A stretch of DNA of 64,000 bases from Anaeramoeba flamelloides (taxonomy: Eukaryota > Metamonada > Anaeramoebidae): NCBI GenBank assembly GCA_027625915.1, contig JANTQA010000032.1, positions 4,588,001 to 4,652,000 of the forward strand. The letters run 5' to 3'. The notes under the pieces were generated by a model. The model had not been told where the DNA came from and did not search any database. It saw only the letters and a program-made list of their open reading frames with translations. Below are positions 36,375-48,000 of this stretch, piece after piece; the first letter of the stretch is position 1; each line of letters starts with the position of its first letter. Made by a program: the position numbers and the translations under genes.

Positions 36375-37739
36375 TTAAAATTTTTCTTCAAATTATAGTA
36401 AGTTTAAACTTTCTATTAAATCCAAAGTAGGACACTTTAGACTGATCCAGAAAAACCCATTAACAGAGCTTGAAACCTGTTGTTTTGGAAAAAAAACATG
36501 TTTTTTTTTCTTCTTGTGCTAATAGAACATATAAATCGCTAACTTATTGTATATTTAAGTTCAAATCGTTTGCGAAGGTAAAATACTTGATATTTTTATT
36601 AAATTTTTAAATATGAATTGAATTTGTTTTAAATTTTTCCTAATTATCTCAAATTTTTGATTAAATTTTTGTTTTTGAATGATCAAAATTATTTTTAAAA
36701 TTTGATCTATTTTTTAAATATTTTTTCCGATTTGATATTTTATTTTTAAAATTTCTTTTTAATAATAGATTTTTATTTTTTGAGATAAATTTTTGGATTT
36801 GATCCTTTATATTTACTTTTTCTTATTTAATAGTATAACTTTAAGAATATAAAATTATATTTACTTTTTGTGATTGTTGGTATCTTTGATCCATTAATTT
36901 GAAAACTTTCTAGAAAAAAAAAATGGTTTTTATTGTTTAACAAGTTAAGCAGGGTTATTGAAACAACAGTAGAGGCTTTTTGAAAGAACAATTAATGAGA
37001 ATTATTAACTAAGTTTTTCGTGTTATAATAACAATTAATACTTTGGATAATCATTTTTTTCGTTTTGAGAAAGAAAAAAGATCAAAATTTTCCATTTTAC
37101 ATAATTTGTGTATATTTTTTTTTTTTTTTTTTTACTTATTTGTATTTTTAATCACAGCAGAAAAATAATTTAAAGATTATTTAGTAAATAAAAAATAATT
37201 TTATCTTTTGTAGTTATTTTGTATAAAGTGAGGAATTTTTTTTTTTTTTTTTTGAGATTCTTAGAACTAAATGTTTTTTGAAACTTTTTGATTTTAAGAA
37301 AGTGTCTGATTTTTTTAAAAAAAGATTTTTTTCTTCACATTCCCAGCACCTACCTTAAATTCACAAGTTGGGGTCTCCACTTTATTAAAAAAGAAAACTG
37401 GATAAAAGTTTTAATTTTGAAAAAGTTTACACTTTTTGAAAATAGACGATTTCAACAAACTTTTCAAAAAGTGTTGACTTTTTTACAATAGCTAAAACTT
37501 CTTATTTTTTATTAATTTGAAAATAATATTGAATCGATATTGTGATGAATAATTATTGAAAAAAATCATAAAATATCGTTTTAATTGTTAAGTTTTATTG
37601 TTTGTTGATACTTCTAAATATTTCATTTTCTATATTATTTTTTACTCGTAGTTAAATAAAAATCTATATTTGATAAAAGTAAACTTATTGTTAAAAATTA
37701 TAGATAAGAATCTATACGAAAAAATTATCCTTAGAAAAA

Positions 37740-38015
37740 TATTTAAAAACTCCTTAATATGACTAATCAAAATTATTAAATTTATAGCGTTGTGTTGGAA
37801 AATTTTCATTAAAGCTCTTATCGTTAGAAAACTTGTGGTAAAAAAGAAAATATAATAAAAATAAAGTGAAAACAAAAAATACTTAAAATAGTAAAAAATA
37901 TATAAATTCGGGCACCGAGTGCCCCACTCTGAGAGTTGTGTCTAGATTTTTTTTAATTCGAAAGAATTGAGCAAAATCAAAGATTTTATTCAATTCTTTT
38001 AAATTAAAAAAAAAA
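37740..38015. repeat. Dispersed repeat family P, copy 1
   Basis: Matches 61672-62235 in inverted orientation. Shared landmarks are GACTAATCAAAATTA, ATTAAAGCTCTTATCG, ACTTAAAATAGTA and the GTGCCCCAC block. It ends with a small hairpin, GAATTGAGCAAAATC / GATTTTATTCAATTC, also seen near 55350 and 61692. No coding capacity. Confidence 0.6.
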
Positions 38016-38623
38016 CCTAACAAAAGTGGAATACCAATTATGTATACGGATTGTGGGATTTTTATCTGTAATCAATAATCTTTATATCGGGTTTTTACTC
38101 CTTCTGTGTATTCAGGATATGGAGAGTTTCTACTTGGTCATGAAAAAGTTAATATTATCTTTGATATATATTTTAATAAATTTGCTTCTTCTTTTTTTTT
38201 TTATTTGATAAATTTCCTTAATTGCTCCTTTCTCTAAATAAATAAAAGATAAAAATATCATTTAAAATAATTATTCAAAATTTTTATATATCATTTTTTT
38301 TTTTTAAGTGTTTGTTTTAAAGTGTTTGTTTTATTGTATTTGCTTATGAGAATATATATTATCAAATATTTTGGGTTTGATAATATGATTTGCTAAATTT
38401 TTATTTTTTTTAATTATTATTTTTGGGATAAAATGGTTTTTAACCAGAATACTATCCAATAAATCTTTTGTCCATCAAAAAAAATCAAAAAGAAAATTAT
38501 ATGATAATAAAGTTAACAGTTTTATGGGGGTTTTAAAAAACGTAGATATTTTTTTTTTGTTTAAAAAAAAAAAAAAGATGTTTTATTAAATAATTTAAAC
38601 ATCTAAATTTGATAAAACTATTC

Positions 38624-39046
38624 TGGAAAAAAAGTAAAACAGTGGAAAAAATGTGAAGACTGGTTTTACAACAGAAACATAATGAAAATAAAAAGTAAAA
38701 TCAATAAAAAGAAGAAATCAATTCACTTCAAATAATAATCCATTATATTATTTTCAATCATACCAACAAACACAAAATAAATCTACTTTCTTATCGAAAT
38801 TGTTAATATGGTTTTGGAGATCTCAAAAATAGTCAATTTTTTCAACAAATTTTTAATGATTTATCAAACAAAGAATAACTCATACTAAAAGGTAGTATTA
38901 AAAAAACTTTTATTGTGGCGAATACGTCCATTGGTATTGATTTATTCTTTTTTTAATTGATCTTACTTTAAATTTTCAGTTTCTATTAAGGTTCCCAATT
39001 AAAAACCGTGTTTCACTTTTTTTTCCCCCTTTTCACTTTTTTTCCA
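38624..39046. mobile_element. TIR element family M, copy 1 (423 bp)
   Basis: The ends are TGGAAAAAAAGTAAAACAG and the complement of TGGAAAAAAAGTGAAAA. The interior matches about 63155-63570, including TTTTCAACAA, GAATAACTCATACTAAAAG and a TTAATTGATCTTACTTTA segment. It is non-coding. Confidence 0.6.
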
Positions 39047-39065
39047 CAATAGTAAATATAATTTA

Positions 39066-39385
39066 ATTAACCCATGATTCACTATTTAGGTTCGACAAAC
39101 CTCAAGAATAATTTTAACGAAATTTAAAACACAAAAATTTTCAATGATTTAATATTTTTTAGTTTTGTAAATAAACATATTTTGAACTTTTTATTATTAT
39201 TTAGTTACTAAAATCAAAATCATTTTAAAAGATCAGTCAATAAGGAGGTTATACGGTAACTTGTTTTTCTTGGGAATGTGAGCAAAGAAGTACAAAAAAA
39301 AATTCTTGTTAAAAAAAAAAGAGGATTGGAATTTCTTTACTTAAAAAATAAAACTCATTTTTTTTTGTACCGATTGTAACACACA
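39066..39385. repeat. Dispersed repeat family J, copy 2 (inverted)
   Basis: Inverted partner of 11838-12125, with GATTCACTATTTAGGTTCG and TACTAAAATCAAAATCATTT as anchors. It directly follows family M copy 1. Confidence 0.6.
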
Positions 39386-39937
39386 TTACTCAAAAATAAA
39401 ACAACTTTAAAATCTAAATCTAAATGGAAATATTCTTTCTATAGGCTGTAAATGATTAAAATAAACAAATGAGAAGGTCTTTTTTCAAGGACTATCTCAG
39501 GGGATTATCTTCAATTGGAATACTAAAACAATTAATAAAATACCAAAAAAAAAAAAAAAAAAATGTTTTTTTTTATCACTTTTAAAGCAACAGTCGTCCA
39601 TTATTAATGAAAATATCAATTTTTTTCAAACGATTAAAAAATACAAAATGAGAGTTTAAGTTGTTTTTTATATAGTTAATTGAAATTAAAAAGAAATAAA
39701 ATAAGAAATCTGTCAACATTCAAAATAAAATATCAAAAAAATTTTTATATAAATTTCTTTATTTAAAATTAAAAAGGGGAAATTTCATTTGAATTATCCC
39801 CACAAAACAATAACTAGATTAATAAAAAGAATCATTTTTTTTTTTTTTGTTGGTTTGTTTGTTTTTGGTTACTTTGAATTTGGGATAATTGGTGTTCAAA
39901 AAAACTATTTAGGTTGGATACATTAGGAAAAAGAATT

Positions 39938-41487
39938 TTAATTAACCATCTTGGTAATTGTTTCTTTCTTTGTGTTGTGAAGGATATCATGAACTGGGCA
40001 AGAATTGATCCCACCTATTAATGTTTTTTTCATTTCGTCTGTTAAACCTTCACCAATGAATTCAATTTCTCTTAAAAATTGATCAACCTCGCCTTCTTTT
40101 TGATAGGTGACTTTACATTTGATTTCTTTAAGTGGGTACCCTTTGTCTTTAGCAATATATTTGCCCATTAATGAAGAACAAGTAGCATAGGAACTCTATT
40201 TTTAATAAAGAGAGAATATATAATTGAAAAAAGGATAAAATTTGAATTTTTAAAAGTTAAAAAATATCTTACTTAAAAAAAGAAGAAGAATCAATTGGTG
40301 TAGTAAAACTTTTAAATTTTTAACTTATGTCTTAACTAACTCAAGTTTGTTTATTAATCGGTTTTATCTCCTGACGAATTCTAAGAAATGTTTTAAACTT
40401 TTTAAATCAATTTGCATTTTTGATTTTTCTATTTTTTTATTAGGATAAAGACGAGGGACAATTTCTGAATTTTTCATGTTTTTTTTTGTTAAAATTTTGA
40501 TTTTTTCATTAACAGTGATACTTTTCTGGTATACATACAAGGTTCAGGAAACTTGGACATATATTTGATGAGTTTAATAACATTCTATTGTCTTTAAAAA
40601 AGAAAGGAAATGATTTGAGATTAGAAACTTCATGTGAAAAATCGAAAAAACTTTTTTTCAAATTCAAACAAACCCAAAAATCTCCAATGGTTTATTAAAT
40701 GGAATTTGTTGTTAATCAAAACATTAAATATACCAGGAAGGTTTCTTGAAACTTTATGTCAACCCAGAAAAGTATCATAATTAATTAAAAAAATAAAATT
40801 TTAACAAAAAAAACAAGAAAAATTTAGAAATTGTCACAAGAAGGTCATCTAGTAAAAAAAAGAAAAAAGAAAGAAGAAATTATTTGCGATTCCAACTGAG
40901 GGTTTCAAAAACATTTGAGATATTAAGAGGTTCCTTTACAAAATCCAAAGGGTTCTAATTGAAACCACTTGGGGTTAAAAGTTTTGAAATTGCTCTTAAT
41001 GCCGAAGAGTCAAACGAGAAAAAAAGTATTAATTAAATTTTGGTGAAGGTAAATTAGACAAACAAATCATCCTCCTTTAAAAATTACTTGCTTAAATCCA
41101 AAAGCGATCAACATTTATGGATCGTCTGGATCAAATCCTTAATTTTTCCAAAACACAACTCATTTAAAATTGTAACCTTCAGAAATAGGTGGACAATCAT
41201 TCGATTTAACCCAATTTTTTGTTCGAAGAAAAATGGAAAAGAGATCAGATCGAGAAAAGAAAAATAATTACCAAAAGGATTTCTAAGGGTTTTGGGCCAT
41301 TGCCAAGTCCGCCATATGGATCCGAAGGAAGTCCTGCAGAAAAACTAAATTGACCGTCGTTAATATCAACAGTGGTAACAAATTTGTTTTTAGTGGTCGA
41401 CAAAACGGAATTTTTTGCTGCTACAAGCTTTGAGAAATTACGGAGGTAATTGTTTTTTGCAAATGATTGAAGGTTTTTTGAAAGCAT
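39938..41487 (-). CDS. OsmC-like peroxiredoxin, probable organelle import
   Basis: OsmC/Ohr proteins are thiol peroxidases that reduce organic hydroperoxides. Exons 41487-41272 (72 codons) and 40195-39938 join in phase 0 across a 1076-base intron (donor GTAATT, acceptor AATAG), giving 157 residues, a normal length. Residues 49-72 carry the family GLPSDPYGGLGNGPKPLEILL segment in two overlapping pieces around the GNGPKPLE motif. After the splice come SSYATC, with the peroxidatic Cys at 78, and GKYIAKDKGYPL. The resolving Cys is at 138 in SCPVHDIL. The spacing from LL to Cys78 equals that of bacterial OsmC, which supports the splice. Residues 1-34 (starting MLSKNLQSFAKNNYLRNF) have no acidic residue, several K/R and alternating hydrophobics, as in mitochondrial or hydrogenosomal leaders. 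Organelle location is inference; hydrogenosomal OsmC is known from Trichomonas. Confidence 0.9.
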
Positions 41488-42597
41488 TATTGGAAATTAT
41501 TTCAAGTTAATAAAATGATGTGTGAAAAATAAATGAAAAATTTATGGTATAATTTTCTTTTTGAATGCATTTATTTTACTTCTAATTTTGTTGAAATACG
41601 ATTAATGTAATCTTATTGGTTGTTGGTTTTTTAATTTGAATATCAAAAGGGATTTTTTGAAAGCAAATTTTTTTTTGTTTTCAGGGTTAATTTGCGCTAT
41701 TTCATAAATTTTTCCCTTACACAAGTATAATTTGAAAAAAGCGAGATTGAATAAGTTGTTTCTTCTCCAAGATTCACAAATAATACAAAACTGTTGTGAA
41801 CAACTAATCTTTGGCTTTTCGTTTATTCATAAATTAAAGGAATTCATGTTAAAATGAGAGACAATATACCAATTTGTTGACTTATTTTTTGGTTTTGGAA
41901 ATTTTAAGGGGATAAAATATCATCTGATTATCTTGTTTTCAATTCTGAAGTTTAGGATTCTGAGATTACCCAACTAATAGTATAAAAAAAGTACCTGCCA
42001 AAGAAATAGAAATCTTAGAAAATTTACACTCATTTCTGTAAAAACTGGCTGGAAGAAATAAAAATCTGAAAAACTAAAATAATTTACTAAAATCAGAAAA
42101 AAACATCCGGTATCATTTTTTTACGTTGATTAAATTAATTGTTTTGTGATTAATAACTTCAAGTTATTTGATAAGAAGCCTCTCCCACTGAGGCACATCA
42201 AAAAGTTTTTTAGTTTTTGGAAAAATGACAAATTTAGTAAAGAAACTTTTTTTAAAATATGTACTCAACTTCGATTTGATAATGTAAAATCATATATCTG
42301 GTCAAAAAATCTAAAGATTCTATTTCTGTTACCTTTCCAATCTTTCAAATTCCTTATTTTAAGAATTTTTATAAAAACAGGAATTTATTTTTGATATTCT
42401 TTTAAATACTTACATAATTAATTTTGTATCTTTATTTTAATTCTTAATGAATTTTAAAAAAATAGTAATTATTTTGAATTATGAGGTTTTATATTTGCAA
42501 TTTAATTACCGAAGATGATATCGGTCTTCAAACCAGTATTCAATATTAAATCCAATTTAATACTTTTATATATTTTCCTGTAATTTTAATATAAGCT

Positions 42598-43202
42598 ATT
42601 TTTCAAAGATTTTGACTGACTTTATAATGATATTGAAGGTGGTTTTGAGGGTTTTATATCCATATTCTTATCAAAAAAATATACTAAAATTTTTGGTTCA
42701 ATATATTTTCTAATTTTGAAAAATTTTTGTTTTTCTTTTTGTTTATCTTTTTCCTTTTCTTTTTCTTTTTCTTTTTTTATTTCTATTTCTTTTTCTATTT
42801 CTATTTCTATTTCTTTTTCTTTTTCTATTTGTTTTTCTTTTTATTTATTTTTTTTTCCTAACTTTTTGTTTATTTTTTTTTCCTTTTTTTTTCAAACAAT
42901 CACCTTGAAAATATCTTCAAAAAGATCAATAGCCAGACAGAAAATGAAAATTGTCACTTGTTCTAATTTCTTTTATAAAAAATAAAATAATTAGCAAAAA
43001 ATCATTTTGTGAACTTTTTTTCAGTGAAATTTCAGTAAGAAAAAATCGGTAATGCGTATTTCAAAAATTGTTAATTTCTTTTTTTGTTTTTGGTTTTATT
43101 TTTTTTTTAATTTTTTAAACATCATGTTTATATAGATTTAGAATGATTTTAAAATGAATTATTGATCAGATTTATTTATTAGTTGTGTAAGAATACTAAA
43201 GT

Positions 43203-43245
<43 letters not shown>

Positions 43246-43301
43246 CATATAATTTTGTTTTTAAATTTATTATTTTGATAAGTCACATTTTTTGAAATTG
43301 G
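42598..43301. mobile_element. TIR element family C, copy 3 (about 0.7 kb)
   Basis: Left end CAAAGATTTTGACTGAC with TTTATAATG; right end AAGTCACATTTTTTGAAA. The T/C-rich interior is expanded (TTTTTC)n and a (TA)n run lies near the right end, so this copy is longer than copies 1 and 2. Confidence 0.7.
43206..43240. repeat. (TA)n microsatellite
   Basis: About seventeen TA units inside family C copy 3. Confidence 0.85.
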
Positions 43302-45027
43302 ATTTATTTACAAATTCGAAATATAAAAATAAGACCAAAATGAAGATTTAGAAGATTTTTTTTGGAAAATAAAACCCAAAAGAAAAGATTTTATCTATTA
43401 ATTGGTCATTTATTTCTTTAGTTTAATAAAACTAAAATAATTTTTTTGACAAAAAAAGTCAAAATTCCAAATTTAGAGACAAAAAAACCAACATATGAGG
43501 AATTCAGAAATAAAAGAACTCCAAATCAAAGATATAAATTTTTTTAAAAAAAATAGTATATAACATTAAAAATGAGTCAATATTTTACAAAATAAGATAT
43601 AAAGAGAATTTTTATTAATTTATACTAAGTATAGGAATTTACTTTAATTTTTGATTTCATAAAAAATAAAATTATTTTATAGATTTTTCTATTCATTTTA
43701 TTGGTGGAAAAATATAAAATCAACAACAAAAATCCATTTCTTTTTACTCAAAATTAATTTTAAAAACAAAAAATTCTTAATAAAAATGATAATTTATGTC
43801 TCAAAAGTTGATACAGGATTTTGATTATCAATTTTCAATCAATTATAGAGAAGATAATTACACTAATGATTTTGAGAAAAAAAATTTATAAATTATCAAT
43901 CCATTAAGATTTGTTTTTAACTATTTTACATTTTTTCAGCTTTTTTTCAACAAAAGAACAGGCACATATAAAAATTATGAAATGAAAAAAAGTAAAGAAA
44001 GTGTTTTTTTTTTAATTATATTCTAAAAATGAAGAAACATAAAGTTAAATCTTAAATTTCAAAACATGATCAATTTTGTCTTTCATTTGCTCAACAAAAC
44101 CAATCATAATAAAAATAAGAATTCATTCTTTGAAGAACCCATTAGAAAAATCTTTTAACTTGTATTTAAATGTTTAGAACTTTTTTTGATTTCAAGAAAC
44201 TTTCCTAAAAAAGAATTTCAAATTTTTAATAATGAATTTTTTTAAAAAGGTAGTTTAAAAATACAAAAAGAAATATTTTTGTGAAAAAAAAATATAAGAT
44301 CTGGAAAAAAGTGTAGAAAATATTAAAATTTAAAAGGGAAAATTTATAAAATTAACACAATTCACAATTATTTTTAAAGTTGATAGGAATTAAAATCACT
44401 ACTAAATCCTTTTAATAACAATTGTATTTAAATTAGATTATCTAGATGTCTGATACATCAAGTCAGTTCAAGAATATTTTTGGTTAATTCAAAAATTTAT
44501 TTTAAAATTAAATCTTGATCGAACCTGAACATCAAAAATTTTAAATATTTTTTTATCTTTTTAATTTAAATGTTCTTTTTCAAAAAAGTTGTTTATGGGT
44601 TTATTAACTTGAATTTTATAAATAAACATGTGTGCATAAAATTCTTAATCTTGACATTAGTGCTATTTTCTAAAAAAATTGAGTTTTTATAAAAATATTC
44701 ACAAGTTCATTAACAATAAAAGCTTTCAATATGATATTTATGAGTAGAAATCAGATTTATTCAAAAATAAAAAAATAAAAAAAATATTTTTTTTTTGAAT
44801 AGACTATTTATTATCTAAAAAGATTTATGAAAAAGTGGAATGAATAAAACCTTGAAAAATATTGGTTATACATACATAGACACGTACATTAACACACAAA
44901 GAATAATATATATATATATATATATAAGTGCATCTTTATTTTCCATTTAAAAAAAAAAAAATATTAGATAATTTAATGAAATTTCTCTAAAGATAAATCT
45001 AAAATACTTTTTTTAAAACTATAAAAA

Positions 45028-48000
45028 TTAATTGTTTGAATTTAATTGTGTTTTATTTCTTTTGTATTGTGAAATATTGATTAAAGATGATGATTTCATT
45101 GTAAATCCCCTTCTAGTCATAATTCTGTTAAATAAAGTACTACCAGAAATAAATTTGTTATCGAAAATGACTTGTACTAAATTTGAATTTCGTTTAGTTG
45201 CAACGATTGTACCCCTTTCCCCAAAGGGTATTGAAATATTTGAAGTGATATTTATTACGCGATCCCCCAGGATAGTCTTTTTATTTAAAAATGTTTGGTA
45301 TTCGACATCAGATATAAATTCGTCATTTTTAGGAACAACTAATGAACTAAGTTCCAAGTTACTATAATTTTGAGTTTGCATCTTTGTGGTCGTTTCCTTT
45401 TGATTATTTTCATTTGTGATTTCTATTGAATCATTGACTACTTTTTTCTTTTCGTTTCCGCTTTCGATTAATAGTTTCTCAATTTCAATCATTTGGTTTG
45501 TATCCAATGTCAAATATTTTTTCGACAAATAAGGTGATTTATGCACTTCAGTTAAAGTAGATACCCATTGATTAATTTCTTGACAAAGATCTTCAGTTTT
45601 TGTGATTTCAATCAAATTTTCAAATAAAGTTTTATGATTTATTTTATTTTTGGAAGTTTTTGCAAGTGCCTGAAAGAATATTTCAAATTTGGATTTAAAA
45701 ACTAAAAGTAATTGCAAAGTTTTGAAACTGAATTCGTATTTGATTTCTGGATCCTGCTCAAATAAATTTGGTACTCTACAATAATCAAATCGGCATATAT
45801 CGATATTAGGATTTACTACTTGCAAGCCTAAAGTGTATTTATTGTCAACAATTATTACATTACAAATTCTAAGAATGATGCTTGATGGGGTTTTAAGTTT
45901 TTCTGAAATTTCTTTTAAGGTGAACCATTTTTGTGATTGATTTGATACGATTTCATTTATTTTTGTTTTTAATGATTCCGTTTGCTTGCTTATTTTGGAA
46001 CAAATATCATATAAATTGTTATTCTTATTATCATTTTCATTATCATTTTCCTTTATCTTTTCATTTTCATTTTCTTTTTCCTCATTAATTGCTTTTTTAT
46101 TAATTTTAATAACCTTTGAAAATAAAAATTTATTAGATTTGTTTAAAACAGTCGAACATATTTTTAATTGATTATTAAAATTGGCTTTTCTAGCTTGTCT
46201 TTTTAAAGTTAATTGTTTGCCATAATTAAAAGGTATCACAAAGCATAAAGGAACTTTAATAAATTTGTTGTCCTTTTTTAAATAACTGTGCCTTTTAATC
46301 GTAACTAAAACTGAAACTCTTTTTAATTTAATACCGTGTCTCTCCAGATATTTCTTACAAATTTTCTTATTTAAATTATACCAGTTTTTTTTTTTTTTTT
46401 TGAAAGGGATATTTGATGACTTTTCAACTGATAACACTTTCCATTCACCTTGATCTTGGGTATATTGCAATTTATGTGTTAAATTTTCGATATTCTTAAT
46501 GGTTCCCCGTTGAAGATAAGGATAATCAAAGTAACATTCTTTATTAAATAAATCTATATAGTTATTTAGATTATAATCTGGATAATCGGACAATGGTACC
46601 AAAACAATACTTTTTTCTCTTGATCTAACTTCTAAGTTAATTATATTTGCATTGAAATAAATTGCTCTCATGGGAATTGAATATAAACTTGGGTGGTTGT
46701 CCGAATTTTCTTTTAATTTCAATTTTTTATTTAACTTTTCCTTTTCCTTTTCTTTTTCATTTTCCTTTTTATTTTCATTTTCATTTTCATTTTCATTTTC
46801 TTTTTCATTTTCATTTTCATTTTTTTGTTGAATTTTCTGATTCGAAAAATTATAAATATCCTTTCTACTTTGACAATTTTTTAAATTAGGATAACCTTTT
46901 AATGTTGAATTAATATCCAATTTAATATTTTCATCATATTGATAAATATATGTAGAATCTACTTTATTTCTTTTTTCTTCTTCCTCTGTATAATTTCCTT
47001 TCGCCTCCCTTATACATTTTTTAAATAATTCTATATCTATAAATGGCAATAATAGAATCCATTCCCATTCAAATCTTTTCCCGTTTTGATCAAATTTTAA
47101 TTCTTTTGGTAAATATTCAATAAGTGGCGAGTTTTCATCTGTTAATAATGGCCTCAACTTTTGGGGTAAAATATCAGATGATTTGATTGGTAAAATTGAT
47201 AACAATGAGACCAATGGTTTAATTGGTGGTTCGTAGTTAAATATATTTTCTGTAATATTATATTTTTTCAAATTAACTAAATCATCAATCATTGGTGTGT
47301 AATGGAATGGATAATACCAGCCCCAATCGGGACACCCTTTACAATAATAAGTATAGATCCATTGTAATCCTTCAAGATAACATTTTACCATATTATTTAA
47401 AAATCCTTCTTCTTTCCATTTTTCTTCGAATTTTGAATCATAATAATTGTTTCTTTCTTTTTTTCTTATATCTTCAATAATTTCTTCATAATTTGGTGGT
47501 TTTATTTTTTTTGTTTCTGTATTTTTTTCATTTTCATTTTCCTTTTCCTTTTCCTTATCAGTTTCATTTTCTTTTTTTTTTTCAGTTTTATTTTCTTTTT
47601 GATTATTTGTTACGACTTTTGTTTTTACATTGTTTTCACTTATTTTAATATTATCAATTGAATCTATCGTACTATTAATCTCATAATTATTTTGGTCTTT
47701 TTTTTTCTTTTCTTCTTTTTTTTGCCTTTGTACTTTTTTTTTCCTTTGTTCTTTTTTTTGCTTTTCCCTTTGCTTTTTTTCATTCTCTTTCGTTTTTTTT
47801 TCATCATTTTTTATTAATATACATTTTTGAATTGTTTTTGAATTTTTAATGTATTCTTGAAGATAATTTTCAAAATTTTCAAAATCAATTTTCTCATGAT
47901 TTGTGATGTATCCATATTCTTTATGGAATTCTCTATATAAATCGATGATTCTATTAAAAGTTCCATTTTTTATTACAAAATTTGGCAAATTTGGAATGAA

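Larger units (their letters stand above)
35459..39937. other. Non-coding spacer between RIC1 and OsmC
   Basis: No gene is supported. It contains the family H element (35910-36374), poly-T tracts near 37110-37135 and 37235-37255, a family P repeat (37740-38015), family M (38624-39046) and family J copy 2 (39066-39385). A short frame at 37288-37491 is low complexity and not supported. Confidence 0.7.
41488..45027. other. Non-coding spacer between OsmC and XRN1
   Basis: Contains family C copy 3 (42598-43301) and TA microsatellites at about 43206-43240 and 44905-44925. Short frames at 42146-42394 and 42716-42985 are low complexity and are rejected. From 43301 to 44900 I see nothing else. Confidence 0.7.
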
